NCBI GenBank assembly: GCA_019510185.1
Contig: JAEKKV010000015.1
Location: 143,420-207,419, forward strand
Length of the DNA: 64,000 nt
Direction: 5' to 3'
DNA from: Verrucomicrobiota bacterium
Lineage (GTDB): Bacteria; Verrucomicrobiota; Verrucomicrobiia; Opitutales; Opitutaceae
Below, in pieces: positions 49,099-58,394 of the stretch (positions within the stretch are counted from its first letter, which is position 1; each line of letters starts with the position of its first letter). The notes under the pieces were generated by a model. That model was not told where the DNA came from and did not search any database. It saw only the letters and a list, made by a program, of their open reading frames with translations. The position numbers and the translations under genes are program-made.

Positions 49099-52000
49099 AT
49101 GTCCGGAGACAGGCGGGGCGGATTCGCGTTATTGATCACGATCACGTTGCTGTCGTTTTTGGTGCTCTTGCTGGTGTCGATGGCGTCATTGACACGAGTC
49201 GAGACTCAAGTGGCGAGCAACAGCCAGCAGCTTGCCTCGGCTCGCCAAAACGCACTCATGGCGCTTAACATCGCCCTCGGTCAGTTGCAGAAGACCGCCG
49301 GCCCCGACCAACGGGTCACCGCCATCGCCGACATCAAGGGAACGGCCACCGGCGCGGCCGATTCCACCATCAAAAACCCCTACTACACCGGGGTGTGGAA
49401 TTCGACGCCTTCCGATCCGATCCTTCCGCCGACGCTCACCGCCAGCACTCCGCTCGCCTGGCTTGTCTCCGGGACAGCCCCCTCGATCACCACCGATTAC
49501 AGCACCACGGGGGCTCTGCTTGTCGGTTCCCATACGGTGCTCAACTCCGGGCAATACGTTTATGCGCCCAAGGTGGACATCTCCTCGAGCCAGGTTTCCG
49601 GCTTGGGTGGAGCCAACACGACCATCGGTCGTGTTGCCTACTGGGTGGGCGACGAAGGCGTGAAGGCCAGGGTCAATCTCACCGACCGTCTCGAACCTCA
49701 CCCCGCCGGCAGCACTGGCTCTCCCGCCGCGTTCACACCGACCGCGACGCAGTCGGCGGTCCGGCTCTCCGCCGCTCAGCGGCCCGGTGTGGAGACGATC
49801 TCGGGTCTCGCGGAAATCACCCAGATCCACAACGAGGATGATACAGCTGTCACCGCGCAGGGGAACCTCCAACGCATCCTGGACAAAGGTCAGTTGCCTC
49901 TCTTCGACACGACGTGGTCGGCCTCCTCGAAACGGGACCGCCTGCGTGACCTCTACCACGATCTTTCCGCGGTCTCCAAGAGTGTGCTGACCGACACCGC
50001 CAACGGCGGTCTCCGTGCCGACCTCACCTATCTCTTCGAACAGAGCACGGACGCGAAGTTTCTGACCGAGATCAACAAGGTCCTTACCGGCAACAATGCC
50101 ATCGGTGCCTCAGGTCAGTCCGATCCGACCAACACCGGCCTCGTGCCCAAGCTCGTTTCCCCCGCCACGACCAAGTATTCCTGGGCTCAAGGCCCCACTT
50201 GGTATCAGCTCCGCTCCTTTTATTTGTCGGGCAAACTGACATCCGCCACGCCCGCCGGGGCGCTTAATGCCGCCGGCGAGGCTGTGCCTCGAGCCCAGAC
50301 ACCCGATGTCCATGGCATTAGCCCGATCATGACTCAGTATCGCATGCGTATCGGCATGCAGGCCCGTCAGACGGAAGCCGACAAATATCGGCTCGAGGGT
50401 GTCTTCAGCCCGTTGGTCGTGCTCGCCAACCCCTACGACGTTCCCATCGCCGCCCAAAACTACTTGGTGAAAGGCCTTTTTTGGGGACAGAGTGACCTGA
50501 AATTAAACAACACTGTAACCTCCGGATGGGGGTCCACGTATCTCGCCACCATTTACTTTAGAATCGAGGGAGCGAGACTCGCTCCCGGCGAGGCCCGGGT
50601 TTACACGCTTCGGGCTGGTGACACCTCGGCGGGCTGGGACGCCGCCCTCGGCTGCTACACTTGGGCCAACGGCGGTCGTTATCCCATGGAAAATGATCTC
50701 AATCTCGACGATGCCCGCATTGCGGTGTCCGTGTCATCCGCGCCTACCATCACCCGCGCTGAACTCAACGCCGGCGTGGGTAATAACACACTCATGGCCG
50801 GCGGGGCATATTTCGCTCAATTGTTTTTGGACGACGGCTCGAACGGCAATCCCACCCCTTCACGGCTGCTGCAGCGCCTCGAGGCTTCGTTTGGAGCATG
50901 GGTGGATGCCTCCGGCAACTTTTACGGAGATATCCCCATCGGCACGCTCTCCGCCAGCGGCACTCCCTCTTACGTGCTGAAGTGGCCTTCAAATGTCGGC
51001 GATTCCTTCGGTTATCACCTAGCGGGCCCGCTCGAACCGCCACCATCTTGGATGGGAGGTGTAAATTGCTATCAATCAGTAAACTGGAGATCATTTCTTC
51101 GTGGGTGGGTCACGATTAGTTCGGGTGGGTTCAGCACGGGTTCCTCGGGACTGCCATTCGGCGAGCCGATCGGTTGGCGCACTAACCTGCTCATCAAACC
51201 GGACAATACGACCGTGTTCTGGGGTATGCGCAACTCTGGCTCCAATGCCCCCGCCTACGACAGTCCGACAGGCAACGGTAACGCGCCGGCCGCGCTCGAC
51301 AAGGCGATCTTCTTCGACCTGCCCACCCCGACCGCTCCTGTTGTCTCGCTCGGCCAGCTTCAGCACTTTAACGACACCGGTTTTCCCTCCAGTTCCCTTA
51401 ATCTTAACGGCGGTAGCTCCCCGCTGGACAGCGCTTTGAGCGCGTCTCCCGCTTATGCGATTGGTAACAGCCATGCCAGCCCCTTTGTCGCCCGAACAGC
51501 CTACGATGGCACAGGTTACCTCAAAGACGCCTCCTACCTGCTCAACCGCACACTCTGGGACACCTGGTTTTTCTCCACCGTGCCACAAGCGGGGACCTTT
51601 GACTTCGCCACCGACCTCCTCGGCAACCCCCGCCTGACGCCCTTCCGCAGCACGCTCGCGAGCAACGCCGTCACCTCGTATCGAAACGGCCCTTACGCCG
51701 CCTCCTCCAACCTTCTGCTCGAAGGCGGCTTCAATATCAACTCCACCTCCATCGAGGCCTGGCGCGCGCTCTTCTCCTCGCTCAACCAGATCCCGTATCC
51801 CGGCACGACGACGAAGCTCACCGGCGCCTTCGCGCGCACGCTCAAGCAGCCCGGCGGCATCCCCACCACCACCACCGGAAACAATGCCGTGTCCGACGGT
51901 GCGTGGTCCGGCTACCGCAACCTCACCACCGACCAGATCGACGCCCTCGCCACCGAGATGGTGAAACAAGTGCGCCTGCGCGGCCCGTTCGCCTCGCTCG

Positions 52001-52524
52001 CTGATTTCGTGAATCGTCGCTTGGACAACACGTCCAACGGTCTGATGGGCGCGCTCGAGGCCGCCATCGAAGCAACCGAAGGCTACGCTGCGAGCAAGCG
52101 CATCAATAACATCACCGACGGCAAAGCGAAGTGGCCTCTGTATTTCAATCCCGACCCGCCGATGCCGAGCAGCAGCAAAGTCATTACCGCCCATAATGAA
52201 AGCACTGCAGTTGCGGGCATTCCCGGCATTCTCAAACAAGCCGATCTGCTTCAGGCGCTCGGCCCCGTCATCACCGCGCGCTCCGACACCTTCACGATCC
52301 GCTCTTACGGCGAAGTCCTCGATCCGGTGAACTCCACCGCAGCCAATCCAGTCGTGATCAGCCGCGCCTGGTGTGAAGCCATCGTGCAACGCCTCCCCGA
52401 CTACGTGGGAGGGGAATCGCCTGAAACCTCACCTACGGCGCCGACCCTTTCCGCGGAAAGCGCCCGCTTCGGCCGGCGTTTCCAAGTGGTCTCCTTTCGC
52501 TGGCTGAGCCCCGACGACATTTAA
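49099..52524 (+). CDS. Verru_Chthon cassette protein A-like pilin-related protein
   Basis: The start at 49099 places a short basic leader (MSGDRRGG) before FALLITITLLSFLVLLLVSMA and RVETQVASNSQQLASARQNAL. This resembles the type IV prepilin start and matches what I know of Verru_Chthon cassette protein A, a family restricted to Verrucomicrobiota and near relatives. The in-frame ATG at 49027 is an alternative. The remaining ~1100 residues form a long exported region rich in Ser, Thr, Asn and Gly, with FASLADFVNRRLDNTSNGLMGALE near the end. The pilin-like companions usually found in the cassette are absent. The protein may be part of an assembly or secretion apparatus; its function is not established. 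Confidence 0.8.
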   Translation: MSGDRRGGFALLITITLLSFLVLLLVSMASLTRVETQVASNSQQLASARQNALMALNIALGQLQKTAGPDQRVTAIADIKGTATGAADSTIKNPYYTGVWNSTPSDPILPPTLTASTPLAWLVSGTAPSITTDYSTTGALLVGSHTVLNSGQYVYAPKVDISSSQVSGLGGANTTIGRVAYWVGDEGVKARVNLTDRLEPHPAGSTGSPAAFTPTATQSAVRLSAAQRPGVETISGLAEITQIHNEDDTAVTAQGNLQRILDKGQLPLFDTTWSASSKRDRLRDLYHDLSAVSKSVLTDTANGGLRADLTYLFEQSTDAKFLTEINKVLTGNNAIGASGQSDPTNTGLVPKLVSPATTKYSWAQGPTWYQLRSFYLSGKLTSATPAGALNAAGEAVPRAQTPDVHGISPIMTQYRMRIGMQARQTEADKYRLEGVFSPLVVLANPYDVPIAAQNYLVKGLFWGQSDLKLNNTVTSGWGSTYLATIYFRIEGARLAPGEARVYTLRAGDTSAGWDAALGCYTWANGGRYPMENDLNLDDARIAVSVSSAPTITRAELNAGVGNNTLMAGGAYFAQLFLDDGSNGNPTPSRLLQRLEASFGAWVDASGNFYGDIPIGTLSASGTPSYVLKWPSNVGDSFGYHLAGPLEPPPSWMGGVNCYQSVNWRSFLRGWVTISSGGFSTGSSGLPFGEPIGWRTNLLIKPDNTTVFWGMRNSGSNAPAYDSPTGNGNAPAALDKAIFFDLPTPTAPVVSLGQLQHFNDTGFPSSSLNLNGGSSPLDSALSASPAYAIGNSHASPFVARTAYDGTGYLKDASYLLNRTLWDTWFFSTVPQAGTFDFATDLLGNPRLTPFRSTLASNAVTSYRNGPYAASSNLLLEGGFNINSTSIEAWRALFSSLNQIPYPGTTTKLTGAFARTLKQPGGIPTTTTGNNAVSDGAWSGYRNLTTDQIDALATEMVKQVRLRGPFASLADFVNRRLDNTSNGLMGALEAAIEATEGYAASKRINNITDGKAKWPLYFNPDPPMPSSSKVITAHNESTAVAGIPGILKQADLLQALGPVITARSDTFTIRSYGEVLDPVNSTAANPVVISRAWCEAIVQRLPDYVGGESPETSPTAPTLSAESARFGRRFQVVSFRWLSPDDI

Positions 52525-52545
52525 ACCGTAACTTGTAACCTGCTT

Positions 52546-53391
52546 ATGATACCCATTAAAATTCACGCGATCTTCGGCTTGGCGAGCCTGCTCTCGCTGG
52601 CGCCGACCGCGCGCTCCGATGATACCCCCCGGACCATCGAGGTGTTGAGCTATGGCCGCGCACTGGCCGATGTGAAGATCAGCTTGGGAAAGACCGACTA
52701 CAACGTCTCGCTCGGGATGACTCCGCCCGGCTTCTCCGCGCCTTTCGGCACGGAGAAGACCTTGGTCGTCTCACGCGAGGAGGTCATTGATGGCAAGTCG
52801 CGTGTCACGCCCTTGGTCTCGCTCGCGCTGCCCGCCGGACTGGTCGCCCCCCTCGTCCTGATCGTCCCGCCTCCGAAAGACGCCGATCCCGCCGTGCCTT
52901 ACCAAGCTCGGCTGATCGATCAGGACCTGCCGCTCAAGCCAGCCGTGATGAACATCTATAATCTCACCTCCGTGCCCATGGTCATCCAGTCTGGCCAAGG
53001 CGAGAATCTGGTGGAAGTGGCTCCGTGGGGCAGGGGCACGTTCAGCCCGAAAACGGACAGCAAAAACCGCGCCCACATCCGCGTTGCCTACCACAAGTCA
53101 GACGGGAGCTGGGCCTTGATAAAAGACAGCGTAAGCGCCTTCCGTCCCGGTTCCTACTGCCGCATGCGCATCGTGCTCGCCGCCGAGGGCCTGGGCACGC
53201 TGGTTGACGTGACCAGCAAGGATCACAACACCGCTTCCGTGTATATCGACGAACAGCAGGTGGCACTGCTGGATCCCTTGAAGTCCGCTCCGGTCGGCGA
53301 AGCTCCGGTCTATAAACCGCCCTATGAACATGTGGAGGTGGTCATGGGTCCCAAGAACTTCAAAACGGAGCAACCTCCCCCGTCACCGTAG
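52546..53391 (+). CDS. Secreted protein of unknown function
   Basis: The 281-residue protein has a signal peptide (FGLASLLSLAPTARSDD). I do not recognise a family. The sequence looks beta-rich, with LALPAGLVAPLVLIVPPPKDADPAVPYQ in the middle and a Pro-rich end (TEQPPPSP). It follows the Verru_Chthon-like gene by 21 bp in the same direction, so the two may work together. Confidence 0.75.
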   Translation: MIPIKIHAIFGLASLLSLAPTARSDDTPRTIEVLSYGRALADVKISLGKTDYNVSLGMTPPGFSAPFGTEKTLVVSREEVIDGKSRVTPLVSLALPAGLVAPLVLIVPPPKDADPAVPYQARLIDQDLPLKPAVMNIYNLTSVPMVIQSGQGENLVEVAPWGRGTFSPKTDSKNRAHIRVAYHKSDGSWALIKDSVSAFRPGSYCRMRIVLAAEGLGTLVDVTSKDHNTASVYIDEQQVALLDPLKSAPVGEAPVYKPPYEHVEVVMGPKNFKTEQPPPSP

Positions 53392-53476
53392 GGTACGGAA
53401 TGAGGCCCCGCCGACCACAAAGCCACAGGCCGTCCCCAACGGCGCTTGGCACGTTGCACGTGGAGCACGCCCCGCC

Positions 53477-53557
53477 TTCAGCCTCACAGTCGAGAACGAC
53501 ATGAAGTGGTCGGCCATCCCACCCGAGTCCGACCGCCATCATTTTCGTCCCGCTGCG
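53477..53557 (+). pseudogene. Relic of a GH10 xylanase
   Basis: Translation gives FSLTVENDMKWSAIPPESDRHHFRPA, matching FSSLTAENDMKWSAIHPEPDRYNFHPA of the intact GH10 at 47568. DNA similarity drops on both sides. The relic lies in a 244-bp gap (53392-53635) and has opposite orientation to the intact gene. It is too short to be functional. Confidence 0.72.
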
Positions 53558-53635
53558 AATCTGCCTAACACTCCACTATAGCCACAAAATATAAATACGC
53601 TGAGCCGCCCTTCCGCCGTTTCTCCCTCCTTCCTC

Positions 53636-55234
53636 ATGAACCGCCCGATCCTATCCCTCTTGGTGAGCCTCGTCCTCGCCTCCGTCGCGTCTCAGTCCCT
53701 TCCGGCGGCACCGGCGGAGCCTGCCCATAATCCCCTTATCTGGGCCGACGTCCCGGACATCTCGGTCCTGCGTGTCGGAAAAACCTATTACATGAGCAGC
53801 ACGACGATGCACATGAGCCCGGGCCTCCCGATCATGAAGTCCACGGATCTGGTCAACTGGCGCATGGCTTCCTACGCCCATGAAAACCTCGTCGACAACG
53901 AAGCCATGCGCCTCGAAAACGGCAAAAACGCCTACAGTAAAGGATCTTGGGCCAGCAGCCTGCGTTACCACGACGGTGTGTTCTATGTCACGACGTTCTC
54001 CTACACTAGCGGATACACCCACATCTACAGCACGCGCGATCCGGATCACGGCCCGTGGAAAGAGACGCATTTCGAACCCGCGCTGCATGACAACAGCCTG
54101 TTTTTCGACGACGACGGTCGCGTTTACATCATTTCCGGGGGCGGTCGCATCACGCTCACCGAGCTGCAACCCGATCTCTCCGGAATCAAGCCCGGCGGCG
54201 TGAAGAAGGTTATCGTCGAAAACGTCAACACCGTCTTCGGCACCGATCTGGGCGGGCTCAATGGCGAGGGTTCGCAGTTTTTCAAGATCAAGGGCCGCTA
54301 CTACCTCGTTAACATCGCCTCGCCCGCGAGCCGCTGGGCGCGCAGCGTCATCATTAACCGCGCCGACAAAATCGACGGTCCCTACGAGGCTCGCGTCGTG
54401 TTCGATGATCGCGGTATCGCCCAAGGCGGCCTCGTCGACACTCCGGAAGGCAAATGGTATGCCTACCTTTTCAAGGACAACGGGGCCGTCGGTCGCATCC
54501 CCTACCTCGTGCCCGTGACGTGGAAGGACGGCTGGCCCGTGCTCGGCGAAGACGGCAAGGCGCCCATGACACTCGACATCCCCGCCGGCGGACAGGGCGT
54601 CTCCGGTGCCTCCGGCATCGTCTCCTCCGACGAATTTAGCCGCCGGCCAGGTGACCCCATCCTGCCCCTCGCCTGGCAATGGAATCACAATCCCGAGCCT
54701 CGCTTCTGGTCGCTCACCGCGCGCCCGGGCTATCTGAGCATCATCACCAATCGGGTCGTTTCCACCCTGGAAGAGGCCAGGAATACCCTCACGCAGCGCA
54801 CCTTTGGTCCGCGCAGTTCCGCCACGACCAGCATCGACGTGAGCGGCATGAAAGACGGTGACTATGCCGGCATCGCCGCTTTTCAGAAACGCTATGGTTT
54901 TGTGGGCGTAAAGATGAGTGGAAACACCCGCTCTGTCGTCATGGTGAGCGCCGACTCCGAAACACCCGAGGAAATCGCCTCCGTTCCCCTGTCCGGCAAA
55001 ACCGTTCACCTCAAGGTCGAATGCGAATTTGCGCCCGCGCCTGAAGTCGCCCGCTTCTCCTACAGTCTCGACGGCCGCACCTGGATCCCCATCGGTCGTC
55101 CCTCGGCCCTTAAATACACCGTGCCGCACTTCACGGGTTATCGTTTCGCCCTCTTCTATTATTCGACCAAAACCGCCGGTGGCCGGGTAGACTTTGACTA
55201 CTACCGGGTCGGGCAAGGCGCCGACTCCCACTGA
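53636..55234 (+). CDS. GH43 glycosidase with C-terminal beta-sandwich, secreted (copy 1)
   Basis: The 532-residue protein has a signal peptide ending near SLPAAPA. The propeller starts WADVPDISVLRVGKTYYM, where Asp38 or Asp41 is the likely base. HDNSLFFDDDGRVYIISGGG supplies the middle acidic residue and Glu211 in NGEGSQFFKIKGRYYL the acid. This pattern resembles GH43_12, often arabinofuranosidase or xylosidase. From about residue 330 a concanavalin-like domain follows, as in many beta-xylosidases. A close copy begins at 63569, with the 35 bp before the start codon also conserved. Confidence 0.9.
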   Translation: MNRPILSLLVSLVLASVASQSLPAAPAEPAHNPLIWADVPDISVLRVGKTYYMSSTTMHMSPGLPIMKSTDLVNWRMASYAHENLVDNEAMRLENGKNAYSKGSWASSLRYHDGVFYVTTFSYTSGYTHIYSTRDPDHGPWKETHFEPALHDNSLFFDDDGRVYIISGGGRITLTELQPDLSGIKPGGVKKVIVENVNTVFGTDLGGLNGEGSQFFKIKGRYYLVNIASPASRWARSVIINRADKIDGPYEARVVFDDRGIAQGGLVDTPEGKWYAYLFKDNGAVGRIPYLVPVTWKDGWPVLGEDGKAPMTLDIPAGGQGVSGASGIVSSDEFSRRPGDPILPLAWQWNHNPEPRFWSLTARPGYLSIITNRVVSTLEEARNTLTQRTFGPRSSATTSIDVSGMKDGDYAGIAAFQKRYGFVGVKMSGNTRSVVMVSADSETPEEIASVPLSGKTVHLKVECEFAPAPEVARFSYSLDGRTWIPIGRPSALKYTVPHFTGYRFALFYYSTKTAGGRVDFDYYRVGQGADSH

Positions 55235-55251
55235 CCTTCGTCGAAATAATA

Positions 55252-55340
55252 TTGGGTCACAGAGAGCGGCCCTCCGAACCTGCCGGGCTCTGTGAACTCG
55301 GATCGGAACTCCGGCTCGGCTCTGTGACAAATCCGGAAGC
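55252..55340. repeat. CACAGAG/CTCTGTG intergenic repeat, copy C
   Basis: It begins TTGGGTCACAGAGAGC, 17 bp after the GH43 stop, and ends CTCCGGCTCGGCTCTGTGAC followed by AAATCCGGAA. It lacks the second CACAGAG block of copies A and D. It is closest to copy D. Confidence 0.7.
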
Positions 55341-55377
55341 TGAGGCGTCACGCGAGATTTCTATTTCCTGCATATTT

Positions 55378-55411
55378 CCCGATCGCGGCACGGTAGCGTA
55401 TCGCGATCGGG
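55378..55411. other. Perfect 10-bp inverted repeat upstream of GH74
   Basis: CCCGATCGCG (55378-55387) and CGCGATCGGG (55402-55411) are exact inverse complements with a 14-bp spacer. The site lies about 80 bp before the likely original ATG of the GH74 gene. No T-tract follows, so an operator or mRNA hairpin is more likely than a terminator. Confidence 0.45.
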
Positions 55412-55511
55412 GTAACTCACATCGGCACGAACGCCACCGCCCTTCCAAGGACATCGGCAGTCCGGGCCAACCCCAAACGAAAGACTAAAACATGAACAGA
55501 TTACTACCCCC

Positions 55512-58214
55512 GTGATCCTCAAGATCGCGTGTTTGCTTATGCTCTTGTGTCTGCTTATCGCTACGCCTGCCGAATCGGCGACAAACTGGAACTGGGTCCA
55601 GACCGGTGGCGGCTGTTATACGGCCGACGTCGTTTTCAGCGAGGTCCAACAGGGCTTGGCCTATGCAAGAACTGATGTGGGCGGTGCCTACCGCTGGGAC
55701 AATGCCACCAGCCAGTGGGTGCCCATGCTGGATTCCACCAGTTGGACAGAATCCCACCTCAACGGTGTGCTTTCGGTGGCGGCCAGCCCGCAAAATGCCA
55801 ACAAGGTGGCTCTTGCCTGCGGCCTCTACACCAACGCGTGGGATCCGCTGAACGGCGTCATCCTGACTTCAGGCAATCGGGGTGTCACCTGGACGAAGAC
55901 CGTGATGCCGTTCAAAATCGGCGGGAACATGCCGGGCCGGAATATGGGTGAGAGACTGGCCTACGATCCGAATAACGACAGCATCCTGTTCTATGCCGCA
56001 TCCGACGGGAACGGCCTCTGGAAGAGTTCCGACGGCGGGATCACCTGGGCGCAGGTCACCTCCTTCCCGAACCCCGGGAATTGGTCTCCTGCCGCAACGG
56101 ATTCCAATGATATTTTCAATCGCACTCCGGGCGTCGTCTGGGTCGCTTTTGACAAGCGCACCGGGACGCAGGGGAACGCAACCCAGACCCTCTATGTGGG
56201 TGTGGCCGATAAGAACAATGCCATCTACGTCAGCACCAACGGTGGAACCTCCTGGTCACGCCTGGCAGGACAGCCCACGGGCTTCCTCTGCCACCGCGGG
56301 ATTGTAGAGCCCAGCCTGGGCTATCTCTACACGACTTGGAATGATTCCGGCGGCCCGTTTGACGGTGGGAAAGGCGATGTTTGGAAATACTCGATCGCTT
56401 CGGCGACTTGGACGCGCATCAGTCCGGTGCCATCCTCGGATTCCAGCTTGGGGTGGGGATATGACGGAATCGCGATTGACCGATCAAATCCGTCAACCCT
56501 CATGGTGGGAACGCAGAGCGCTTATTGGCCCGACGGGGCTTTGTGGAGGAGTGTTGATGGGGGTGTCACGTGGAGCAAATCGTGGGAATTCACCAACAAC
56601 GGTGCCAGCCGGTCTTTCAGGGCTGTCATGGATGTTTCCGCCGTCCCATGGATGGCAAACCCTGGGACGTATACAGCCCCGCTGTATAACATCCAGCTTG
56701 GAGCCGCGGTAGCTGGAATATCGATTGATCCCTTCAACTCGAACAACGTCTTCGTCTGTAGTGGCTGGGGCGGTTTATGGCGGAGCACGAACCTTACCTG
56801 CTGGGTGCCGGGAGGCAGCGGAACCTGCACCTTGACCGTCGGCTCACGCGGAATTCAAGGTAATGCTATAACCGACATGATAAGTCCTCCTTCCGGAGCA
56901 CTTCTGCTGACGACGATGCTGGATTTAGGAGGCTTTCGTCATACGGATCTTACCACCGTTCCGTCCACCCGCCACCCGTTGATGTGGTTCGACAACTCCA
57001 GTATTGATTTCGCCGAGAACAATCCCAACCAGATCGTGCGGGTGGGGAAGGGCCAGGCCGGCAATGGAGATCCCGGGCGCTGTATCGCCCTTTCCAGTGA
57101 TAATGGCATCAGTTGGACGGAGCCGAATCAGCCGGCGAACACGCTTCGCGGCGGCACTGTCGCCAGCAGCTGTAGTGGGACCGCGAACCTGGTCTGGGCT
57201 CCCGTAGGGGATGTCTCGGTGCCTGTTTCATATTCAACAAACAGCGGAAACAATTGGTTTTCGTCGACGGGGATACCGTCGGGTGCGCAGGTTCGGGCGG
57301 ATCGGGTGACACCAGGCAAGTTCTATGGATTCCTCTATGGAAACTTCTATGTTTCGACAAATCAGGGAGCGAGTTTTGCCTCCACCGCCTCCGGGCTTCC
57401 GACCTGGGGAGACATGCGGCCCGTATTTGGAAGAGCGGGTGACATCTGGCTGGCGGGGGAAACCGACGGCCTCTGGCACTCCACCAATTCCGGGAGCAAT
57501 TGGACCAAACTAGCGAACGTTGCGGAGTCCTGGACCATCGGCTTCGGCAAGGCCGCGCCCGGGCAAAGCTATCCAGCTATCTATATGGGCGGCCGCATCG
57601 GTTCCGTTTATGGAATTTATAGATCCGATGACGGAGGCGCCAACTGGACGCTGATGACCGATAGTGCCCGCTCATATGGAGCGCTGAATGGCTCGCTCAC
57701 CGCGGACAGGAACCTCTACGGCCGTTGCTACTCCAGCACGGGATTTGGCGGCGTGGTCTATTCGACGATCACTTCAGCCAATGCACCGGTGGCCAATGGT
57801 ACCTATCGCATCATCTCCAGGCTCAGTGGCAAAGCGCTAGACGCCAACGGAACCGGTGATGGCACACAGATCATCCAGTGGCCCTATTGGGGCGGACCGA
57901 TGCAACAATGGACGGTTACCGACACCGGCAATGGCCAATACAGCATCGTTGGAGTTGAAAGTGGAAAGGCACTCGACGTTGAATTTGGAGGGACCAACGA
58001 CGGGGCCAAGGTGCAGCTCTACAGTAACTGGGGAGGAAACATGCAGAAATTCACGTTCACTCCTACTGACAGCGGCTACTTCCGAATTACTCCCGTCAGT
58101 TCTCCAAACTCCTGCCTGGACGTCACCGGGATCTCCACCGCGGACGGAGCCTACATCCAGCAATGGACCTACTGGGGAGGTTCCGGTCAGCAATGGAGCA
58201 TTCAAAACCCCTAA
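55512..58214 (+). CDS. GH74 xyloglucanase with C-terminal CBM13 (ricin-type) domain, secreted
   Basis: The GTG at 55512 gives 900 residues with a good signal peptide (ACLLMLLCLLIATPAESA). Two seven-bladed propellers follow, with repeated GLWKSSDGGITWAQV-type blades. The catalytic Asp pair is Asp55 in YARTDVGGAYRW and Asp499 in SIDFAENNPNQIVRVG. Residues about 760-900 form a ricin-type trefoil with three QQW/QKF repeats. GH74 enzymes cut the xyloglucan backbone, which anchors the substrate assignment of the locus. A better-placed ATG at 55492 is one base out of frame across a run of five C. Confidence 0.93.
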   Translation: MILKIACLLMLLCLLIATPAESATNWNWVQTGGGCYTADVVFSEVQQGLAYARTDVGGAYRWDNATSQWVPMLDSTSWTESHLNGVLSVAASPQNANKVALACGLYTNAWDPLNGVILTSGNRGVTWTKTVMPFKIGGNMPGRNMGERLAYDPNNDSILFYAASDGNGLWKSSDGGITWAQVTSFPNPGNWSPAATDSNDIFNRTPGVVWVAFDKRTGTQGNATQTLYVGVADKNNAIYVSTNGGTSWSRLAGQPTGFLCHRGIVEPSLGYLYTTWNDSGGPFDGGKGDVWKYSIASATWTRISPVPSSDSSLGWGYDGIAIDRSNPSTLMVGTQSAYWPDGALWRSVDGGVTWSKSWEFTNNGASRSFRAVMDVSAVPWMANPGTYTAPLYNIQLGAAVAGISIDPFNSNNVFVCSGWGGLWRSTNLTCWVPGGSGTCTLTVGSRGIQGNAITDMISPPSGALLLTTMLDLGGFRHTDLTTVPSTRHPLMWFDNSSIDFAENNPNQIVRVGKGQAGNGDPGRCIALSSDNGISWTEPNQPANTLRGGTVASSCSGTANLVWAPVGDVSVPVSYSTNSGNNWFSSTGIPSGAQVRADRVTPGKFYGFLYGNFYVSTNQGASFASTASGLPTWGDMRPVFGRAGDIWLAGETDGLWHSTNSGSNWTKLANVAESWTIGFGKAAPGQSYPAIYMGGRIGSVYGIYRSDDGGANWTLMTDSARSYGALNGSLTADRNLYGRCYSSTGFGGVVYSTITSANAPVANGTYRIISRLSGKALDANGTGDGTQIIQWPYWGGPMQQWTVTDTGNGQYSIVGVESGKALDVEFGGTNDGAKVQLYSNWGGNMQKFTFTPTDSGYFRITPVSSPNSCLDVTGISTADGAYIQQWTYWGGSGQQWSIQNP

Positions 58215-58265
58215 ACATGACCGTCATTCCAGTCGCCTTGAGCTGCGTTGAACGTATGTGACATC

Positions 58266-58303
58266 GCCCCGGGGTCGCGTCGCCAGGCGCGCCCCGGGGC
58301 TTT
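58266..58303 (+). terminator. Probable terminator after GH74
   Basis: GCCCCGGGG (58266-58274) pairs with CCCCGGGGC (58292-58300); an inner CGCG/CGCG pair extends the stem. TTT and a pyrimidine-rich stretch follow. It lies 52 bp after the GH74 stop. The weak T-tract lowers confidence. Confidence 0.55.
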
Positions 58304-58394
58304 CCCTCTTGGCCGACTCTACGGCGACACGCTAAAACCTCTCCCCGGCAAAACTCCCGCTCATCTCACGCTTCGCCCCCATTTTCCAGCCCTC

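Noticed and set aside
48971..49135. A 54-codon frame preceded by a strong AGGAGG, overlapping the Verru_Chthon gene start
   Set aside because: The spacing between AGGAGG and ATG is one base, too short for normal initiation, and the product has no recognisable motif.
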